From Symbiodinium natans (taxonomy: Eukaryota > Sar > Dinophyceae > Suessiales > Symbiodiniaceae): DNA of 10,000 bases. The stretch is from positions 475,022 to 485,021 of the forward strand of contig CAJNDS010002201.1 of NCBI GenBank assembly GCA_905221605.1, given 5' to 3'. Each line of letters opens with the position of its first letter. Positions within the stretch are counted from its first letter, which is position 1. Below, piece by piece: positions 1 through 7,100 of the stretch. Both the position numbers and the translations under genes were made by a program. Under the pieces are notes generated by a model. The model was given only the letters and a program-made list of their open reading frames with translations, did not search any database and was not told the origin of the DNA.

Positions 1-900
1 GGCTACGAGGCTGAATTCTGGTGCTGCGGTGCTTGAACGCTGCACCTGCACAGCTAGAACTAATAAAGGCCGACCGCTTGCATGTTGTATTGAAGATCCT
101 TCCAAGACAGGGTGGCTTAGGTAGAGTTGCGGAATGCTATGGCTTGAGTGTATCATCACGGCGCGGCTTGAAGCGGCACATGCACCTCCCAAGCCGTTCC
201 CCCCGCCCACCACAGCCCACGGGCCCCCTCATTCCCTACTAGCCAAGAGTGTGACTTGGGAACATTGTTCCGCCAGGTCGCGCACTTTGGCGGGGGTGGG
301 TGGCTTCGTGCGATGCGCACCTACCTTCCAAAAAGTTCACAACCGTAAGCCCTGAGACCCCTGAAGCTGCGAAGCCCCAAATCCGAAATCGAACGCAGCG
401 AATTTCCAAGGAACGCTGGCTGGCACCGTACCGCCACGCCAAAGACCTGAAGATGATTGACACTTGGACTAGAGGCATCCGCTGTTTCGTTTTGGATCTC
501 TGCAGATATGCTTGAGTACCTTACCGGGAGATGATGCCCAATCATGAGCACTGCAAAACGTAGCCCGTTAGAAGTGAGAAGGTCCGAGGTTGCGGTTCTT
601 CTTCATTTGTCTGGGGCCTGTACATATTTATGCGCAGATGATAGATAATGGTTGACAGCAGCTGCCGAACGAGCATGCGGCAGCCCAAATACCTTGACCT
701 TGAAACCCCAAGGCACTCGTACCGGACTTCCGCTTTCGGATTTTGGAGTGCGACCACATTTGTGAACAGGTCACCGTGGGAATCATGTAGGTATCCGTTG
801 AGAGGACTACAACAGTAGCTCTTGTGTCGGCATCCTAGTTGTAGTTTGCTGTTTCTTGTTGCTATGTATACAATATTCGATTGGTTGTATTGTTTCAGGA

Positions 901-1007
901 GCCCCCAACTCCAGAGCCAAACCCAGGAGATAGGCGCTAAACACGGCCAGTCCCTGAACTTGTGGAGTGGCCTTGGCTGCAAGATGCTGCAAGTTCCCGG
1001 GTCTTAG
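901..1007 (+). other. Weak exon candidate
   Basis: A good acceptor-like sequence (TTGTATTGTTTCAG, ending at 900) precedes a frame reading S-P-Q-L-Q-S-Q-T-Q-E-I-G-A-K-H-G to a TAG at 1005-1007. No family was recognised, and the other frames are not clearly excluded. Confidence 0.15.
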
Positions 1008-1065
1008 CGTCCCGCATCCCCCGTCTCGGCTGGTAGCCGTTGCGGTAAGGCGTGCGCCTGAGTCC

Positions 1066-1077
1066 GGTTTAGGGTTT
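1066..1077. repeat. Telomere-type word GGTTTAGGGTTT
   Basis: A 12-base exact piece of the TTTAGGG repeat, isolated in non-coding DNA. Confidence 0.45.
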
Positions 1078-1553
1078 GCCGCCTGACATTGTCTTTTTCT
1101 GGGTTTTTCCTACCAACATCTCCTCTTCGTGTTTAGGACTTGCCACCTCCACCCACTGCTCGGGCGAGTAGTTTGCGAACTTCTCCTTTGGCAGCAGCGC
1201 GTTTCAGGGTTTTCAAGCTTTTCATGCCACATCACTGTTTAGCGCTCAGGGTTCCCTAGCATGGTTCTTGCTGAGACATGCATGAACCTCCTCTCTGGTC
1301 ATTTCTCTGGTTTTTGTTTAGCGCAATGCGCGAAAGTAACGGGGGGTTGCATGCACGTGTGATGTCCTGGACTGTCGGGTTTGGGCATCTGTTCAAACGA
1401 GTTGAAAGGATATTGAAAATGTTCGTTGCGTATATGTTTATTGGGCGGGGGCGATGGGCGGGAGGGGGTTGCCGGTTTGGGGCTTTGGGTTTTAGGATCG
1501 AGCATGCAGGGCGGCTTGAGTGGGGCAGGGGGTTCGGGGGGCTCCGGTTTCTT

Positions 1554-1678
1554 CATGCAATCACCACATGCATGCACCACATGCATCCACCAGATGCATC
1601 CACCAGATGCATGCACCGTGCATGCACCACATGCATGCAACATGCAATCCCCTGTGCCACACCACATGCCACATGCCG
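1554..1678. repeat. 13-bp CATGCA-rich minisatellite
   Basis: A tandem array with unit CACCAVATGCATS. Clear copies lie at 1562-1574, 1575-1587, 1588-1600, 1601-1613, 1614-1624 (an 11-bp variant) and 1625-1637, with decayed copies to about 1678. Each unit carries the palindrome ATGCAT. The histidine- and methionine-rich open frames over this array, on both strands, are by-products of the repeat. Confidence 0.9.
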
Positions 1679-1854
1679 CGAGCGATTCTTTGGCTCCGGT
1701 AAGGATTCTTTGCAAGTCCTAAGCCATGGGCCACGCGTCCAAGCCACGCCACTACTTTGAAAACTCAACCCTATAAGGCCCGAGGAGGCCATTCCTTTGC
1801 TCCTGCGAAGCTCACATCACTGGTTCTGCTAAGGCAAGCCCGAGGCCCTAGAGA

Positions 1855-1865
1855 CCCCCCCCCCC
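1855..1865. repeat. Run of 11 C
   Basis: An uninterrupted homopolymer. Its length may be unreliable as sequenced. Confidence 0.85.
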
Positions 1866-2053
1866 GAAAAGCAGGTTGCGAGAGATTCTGGTAGATGTGG
1901 ATGGCCTTTGAGTCCGGGAGCTTCGGAACCAAACAGAAGCTACACAGGGGCTTCGTATGCCCATGCCCATGTATGTTTCTAGGCAATTGATAGAAACGCT
2001 GCCGTGCCAAGGGGAAAGAGATCCGTGGCCGCAAGAAAAGACCCGCACCCTAG

Positions 2054-2160
2054 TCCATGGAAGTGGCGTGTGCCCAAGGCTCCTACTTCACGAACCCCAA
2101 GCTCATCGTGGGACTGGCCTATGGCAGCTCCGGACGCCAAGTTAAACTCCAAGGGCTCAG
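2054..2160 (+). other. Weak exon candidate
   Basis: The frame from 2057 reads V-A-C-A-Q-G-S-Y-F-T-N-P-K-L-I-V-G-L-A-Y-G-S-S-G with mostly G or C at third positions. No family was recognised, and the donor and acceptor sites are not clear. It could be an exon of an upstream gene or chance. Confidence 0.15.
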
Positions 2161-2518
2161 ATCCTTTCATGCCTGGGAAAGTCATAGGATTTGTAGGGTT
2201 TGGGTGGTCATGTGGGATTGGGGGCTGAGGCGAAAAGGCAAGCAGCGCCCAGCTTGGAGTGTGGATTTAATACCAGGTTTTGGGTATGGCTTTGCAGTGT
2301 GAGTCTTAAAGCGCATGAAGGCACCGAGGCCCCAAACCCTACAAGCTCAGACCTTCAAAACCCCTGCAGCCGTAGTTTACTTCAAAACTGTCTAAACCTC
2401 GTACACATACCAAGTATGAAACCGGCCTAGCACAACCACGGCTGTGTAGCGTCCCGGGAACGCCCTTAAGCCAGACTTCAGTGAAGAGAGGAGACGCGAG
2501 CAATTTGTCCGAGAACGA

Positions 2519-2650
2519 CAAGGAGGGCGTGGGATGTTCGGGTCCAGAGCTTCGGGTATTGAAAGGGTTTGGGTTGATCGAGGTTCAGGGGTTCGTAGCA
2601 AGGGTGTGGGATTTGGGCTGGAGATTGCAAGGGTTTAGAGTTCAAGCTGT
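2519..2650. repeat. Degenerate GGGTTT-type G/T-rich tract
   Basis: Repeated words such as AAAGGGTTTGGGTT, GGTTCAGGGGTTCG and AAGGGTTTAGAG occur at irregular spacing. They resemble decayed telomere-type repeats scattered through the window. Confidence 0.35.
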
Positions 2651-3761
2651 GCAAAGGCTACCAACACAAGCTACGTAGATTTGAGCAGGTAACGTGTACA
2701 GCATGCGAACCTGTTTCGATTGGTGAGAAACGGGAAGCCACTTTCCATACGTTTTGCACGGTTTTTTGGGGGACTAAGTGTTAACGGCTGGCATGACACC
2801 GAGACCTCGTGAGTAACTTGTGTAAGCCTTTGTGGCATGATCTTGCTGCCTTGAGTATGGGAGGGCAGATGCGAAACTCAACAAACACTCACCCCAGGAG
2901 CAGTAGGTTGCCGAGCTGCTCTCGGCGCAGCTGGGCGGGTGGCCAACAAAAGTCCTGAAAAACACTTGCGCCAAACTCCGAACCCACAACAAATGCTGGC
3001 ACCTACCCGATGAAGACCTATCAAAATACAAAACGTTCTTCCTCATAAGAGGAATATAGGGACTGTTATCTTTCATGTTTGGGGGTTCTTAAGCGAATAG
3101 TCGTAAACCTCAGGCATGTCACAGGACTTGCGGCTGAAGCCCTCTATGTGGGGAAACATGCTGGAGGGCAATACCGACCGTGGAGAAATGCTTCCCCTCC
3201 AAGGATGAGGGAACCTACAAGAGATAAACCTAGTTGGATCGCCAATAACTTCGAATTTTCTTGGGGGGCGTCGGTTGGTGGAAAGCAATCTGGAAACGAT
3301 ATGGCACAAGTAGAGAAGCCCTGATGAGAATGCCCAAGTTTGGCCCCCCTTCGCCGCCACGGAACATGGCAAAGCAACACAGACAAACTCGCACAAACTG
3401 GCGGGGAATTCAACAGTGGGTCAAAGGCCCAAAGCTCGAGAATCGTAGGGTAGGTCAGATGACAAAACTTTCGTATGGGTTTGGGAAGGGCTTGAGCCCC
3501 AACCCCCTCCATTACTTCTACGTCCCAAGCATTCAGGTTACAATGTGTGAGATGTTAGGACCATTCAAAGAGCAACGATCAGTGACTTAGAGGGAGCCAC
3601 TTTTGTTTTTCTCCTTTCATGGCTTGTTCTAAAAGCCCCTGCCTTCAAGACCCCCAAGCCTGTCCATGGAGGTGTCTGTGCATCATGGGGATCAATCCAA
3701 ACCCGCCACCAGGCTGTAGTTTCGGCTTCATGGTTTGGCCTGTTTGATGTGGTACGGTTTG

Positions 3762-3775
3762 GTGTGTGTGTGTGT
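3762..3775. repeat. (GT)7 microsatellite
   Basis: Seven uninterrupted GT units in a stretch with no supported gene. Confidence 0.85.
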
Positions 3776-4018
3776 ACTTTACAAGTGCAATTGCACCGCA
3801 ATCCTTGCCCAAACACCACAAAACCTCTGGCGCAAGACTGCAAGATCCGACTTGCTCAGAATGCTATGGAAGGCTGTAGGATGAACACGAGCTTGGGGGG
3901 AGGAAGATCGAGAAAGGGGGTTCCATAATGTCCTATGCCCCCCTTGGTGGCAGCCCAGGAAACAATGCAGGAACTTATGCACTTGGGCAGCTGGCCCAGC
4001 ACGGCCGGTTTGACTTAG

Positions 4019-4107
4019 AGGAGGAGGGTCTTGGGAGTCAGTGCTTCGAAGATTTGGAATCGAGTCATTCCTGATGCAAATCCTCGTTGTGTAGAGTTTA
4101 TGGAGCA
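4019..4107 (+). CDS. Methyltransferase exon 1 of the visible set (candidate)
   Basis: The frame reads V-L-G-V-S-A-S-K-I-W-N-R-V-I-P-D-A-N, which fits the family pattern G-x-S-x-x-x-W-x(4)-P-x-A that follows the SAM-binding glycine-rich loop. The exon ends at GAGCA|GTAAGT, a perfect consensus 5' splice site, after the second base of a codon. An in-frame TAG at 4016-4018 forces the exon to start after it. AG acceptors lie at 4017-4018 and 4019-4020, so the start is uncertain by a few bases. The preceding exon, which should encode the L-E-I-G-type glycine loop, was not found upstream. Third-position GC is low here, so this is the least certain exon of the gene apart from the missing ends. Confidence 0.5.
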
Positions 4108-7100
4108 GTAAGTTGCTTTTTCTTCAGCAATTTTTTCGCGGGGCTCATGTGCGCTCACCGGTGGTTGAATCACTCCTTGTCGCCGAAGCAGCCCGTTCAT
4201 ATTCAGGATTCTTAGGCTCGATAGTCCTCCTTTTGGGATGCCTGGACTCTGTCCAGGGCTCAGACACCTCCCCCGGCATAGGATCCTACAGAATCAGTCC
4301 TGCAGTTGTGCTCAGCACTTATGTGGATGTCTCTTTGATACCAACACCATCAAGGTGCCTAAGCTTTCTGCCAAACTGCTGCAGCAAGGCTGTACATTCA
4401 GCATAGATGACACTGTTGTGTATCTCAACAAACAGCTGGAGAATATGTTGCTGTACAGAAACTTTTGCACAAACGTCCGAGGTCCCTGGGATCTCGTTGT
4501 TGATGATGGCTCGCACGTCCCAGAGCACATGAATCTGAGCAACAAGATCACTGAACAACTAAAACAAGCCCAACCCACTCTGAACTCTTTTTCAGAAAGG
4601 TCCTGTGCCCAATCAAGCCTTGCAATCCGAACATCAAGCGCTTGTAACTACAACCTAAACGCTAAGCTTCTAAAACCTAGTGTGAACAGCCAGAGGGTCG
4701 GGCTTTAGTGCCTCAGATTTGGGAGTAGGTCTTCCCTGCTTCTGCTTGTCATGCCATGTAGGGTTGAGGGCTGAGGGCTAATGGATTGAGGATTTAGGGT
4801 TCATCCAAACTTGACCTGTGGTGAGTTGGGAAACTGCAACGGTGTCCCTGCAACTACCACGGACACCCCTCCCCACGCTAGCCCCACTTGCGTTTGCCCT
4901 TGCGCAGCAGCCTTTCCTTGTGGGCGAAAGCCAACTTGCTAGTGGCATGTCGTTTGGGGGGGCACGCGCGCTGCCACTATGTCATTCGTGGAGGGGAGCC
5001 GTGTTTTTTTGCTGTGCAATCGCATGCTGGGTTTTTTGTAAATGTGTGTCAAACCCCGCCGGCTTTTTTTTGCTCTGTGAGTCCCGGGCGAGCCGTGTTT
5101 GTTTTTTTCTGCACAGTTGTACGCTGCTTTTATGTTAATGTGAGCTTTCTTTAGCCGTGCCAGCTTGCGTCCCGCCACAAAAGGAGAAAAAAGAGCACCT
5201 AGCAAGATGAGGGTCTCGCGGTCTCGCCGCACCTAGGAAAAGAAAGCCGCCGCACCTAAGCGAAGGCCCCGCCATGCCTAGGAAAAGAACCTCCACCCTT
5301 CGGCCACCGCAAACACGCAGCAAATAGAGCACGTTGTACAAAAACAAATCCCCGCCGTGGCCGCTCGAAGGAGCGACCGCACAAAAGAAGCTCCGGCATT
5401 GACCAAACAGAGCACACTTAATCGAGCCCTTGCAGCGACCGCGGGAGCAGCAACAAGCACGACTGCGTAGCAAACAACAACCTAGGACCTAGGCGTCTCG
5501 GCCTGTCGCAGCAAGAAATGCGAATGCCCGGATAAAGGACTGCGCAGTGCCAAAAAACACGCGCTAGAGGCTAGAACCCATACTTCGGCCGCAGGAGCAA
5601 CAAGACGACCGCACAGCAGCAAAGCAGCAAGAACCTGTATGCCTGTCAGCCTCACGCAGCAAGAAAGCCGCTGCACAGAAGAAAAGCGACCGCACAATGA
5701 ATCAAGTTGAGAATCGGCCTGCGCAGCAAAAGCGATGGCATATCACAAAGCAAAACACCTCAGCCTCCACGAAGCCAAAAACGACCGCGCAGCAAAAAAT
5801 CGCGCTTCGGCCTGCAAAGCAAAAGCTACTGCACAGCAAAAAAAGCGCACCTTGCGCTGACAAAAAGCCGTGGAGAGGTTCACTGTGGAATGGTGGCCTC
5901 AGGCTCTTCAATGCAGTCGTAAATATATTTTTGACACCCAGCAAGCTAAAAGAAGCTGAGAAGACGGAATTCCGTGCCCTTGCACGGACGCAACTATGGT
6001 TTGGTTATGGACACTTTTGAAATCGATGTGCTCGTGCATGGACTACAATGTGGTTTGCGCATGCGTTCTCTTGGAACTCCTACTGCTAGTGCGTGCTAGT
6101 GCTGGCTACCCTCGACTTCCCAGCTTCCCAGGATCTTTTCCTTCTTCGCCCTCTGGAAGAATCTGAAGCCGGGTGGTTTGCCGCCAGGCTGAGATGCTGA
6201 GACCTAAAGGACAGTTCGGTGTCCTTCGCGAGCTCGTCTAGGCATTCAGGACTTAGTCCTATGTCAACCCTATCAAAAGTTGCAGTGAGCTCAGACCCAG
6301 TTTGCAGTGTAACGTAGCCATCTCAGACTGCGTTCTTGCAAGCCCAGTCTGAGATCCTTTTTGGCACTTGTGCCTTGAGCCAAACTACTGTTGGTAGTGA
6401 CGACAGCCTTCAGCATCCCGATTATCAAAACTGTGGGGGGAAGTCAGTTGGGCCTTCCGCCACTCCCTTCCTATTTTGCGCTGTTATGCAGAACCCAAAC
6501 GGTCCACCTACACAGCTTTTTGTATCTTTGCAAAAAACACGGGCGCGCGCTTCTCACTTCAAGTACTGGCGCAGGCTTGAACGCTCATTCCTGAGGTATG
6601 TCATCGAGGACCTGGAGACGAACTACTGGAAGAGAAACTCCGCAGTCTATGAGCATCCTGCCTTCAACATATGTGTGAACGCGTTCAGAGCAGCAGAAAG
6701 GTTTCGAACACAAATTAGGGTTCCTTCGAAATCGTCAGCGGGGTTTTCGATTGTTTTTTGTTGGGTGTTCTCCTGGGCTTTGTGCATAAAACTTGCAAGA
6801 GATGGCACCTCTTCAGTGACTCGTTTGTCGTGCTTCTGCTTCCTATCTGCTGCTTAGGACTTCAGTCTCAAATCCCAAGCACAAACCACATAAAATCTAA
6901 ACCTTCGTGTCAGCTTTAACTTCAAGCCTCACACCTAGGCAAAGGAGGGATTACTATTAACTTTGCACAAGCCGATTCAGGCACGCCTTAAATCTTGGAC
7001 GCGTGGTCATGCAGGCATTTAGGTGACCCTCGGTGTGAACAGAAAAATGTGTACTACTGATACTGCTGTTCTTATTGCTCTTTCAAGTACGCTTACCATA

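Larger units (their letters stand above)
1..1553. other. Stretch without a supported gene
   Basis: Only short overlapping frames on both strands are present, with no family motif. The frame at 300-515 has a mildly coding-like part near 400-470 (R-N-R-T-Q-R-I-S-K-E-R-W), but no splice sites or homology I can name. The candidate exon at 901-1007 and the telomere word at 1066-1077 lie inside. Confidence 0.5.
1679..4018. other. Stretch without a supported gene
   Basis: This stretch probably includes upstream introns, and perhaps unrecognised 5' exons, of the methyltransferase. I looked for the expected L-E-I-G glycine loop and did not find it. It contains the C run, the GT run, a G/T-rich telomere-like tract and one weak exon candidate at 2054-2160. 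Confidence 0.45.
4531..6131 (+). other. Methyltransferase intron 2 (GA-AG, about 1.6 kb)
   Basis: With the family-based junction CACAT|GAATCT...TCCCAG|GATC the intron starts with GA. GA is a donor reported in dinoflagellates besides GT and GC. It holds telomere-like words near 4758-4801 and a large repeat field at about 4950-5870. If the GT at 4600 is used instead, the intron starts there and is canonical. Confidence 0.55.
6180..6595 (+). other. Methyltransferase intron 3 (GC-AG, 416 bp)
   Basis: The boundary is GGTTT|GCCGCC...CTGAG|GTATG. No GT donor nearby gives the right phase, and the exon frame stops 10 bases further on, so a GC donor is required by the reading frame. It contains an 11-bp inverted repeat and a spliced-leader-like word. 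Confidence 0.7.

Noticed and set aside
542-982. 146-codon - strand frame
   Set aside because: It is the longest frame in that stretch but has no recognisable domain, no codon bias and no clear splice sites. A different + strand exon candidate overlaps it, equally weakly.
1278-1760. 160-codon frame and the opposing 138-codon frame, rich in His, Met and Cys
   Set aside because: Both overlap the CATGCA minisatellite on opposite strands and reflect its repeats.
2774-3076. 100-codon - strand frame and a short + strand frame ending H-L-P-D-E-D-L-S-K-Y-K
   Set aside because: Neither matches a family I know, and splice signals are not convincing.
4818-5138. 106-codon Phe/Cys-rich frame
   Set aside because: It comes from T runs in the repeat field and has no coding signal or homology.
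6336-6857. 173-codon open frame as a complete gene
   Set aside because: Only its middle, 6596-6652, matches the methyltransferase. The part before is intron 3 with an inverted repeat, and the part after has no family match, though a piece to 6700 could be included by an alternative donor.
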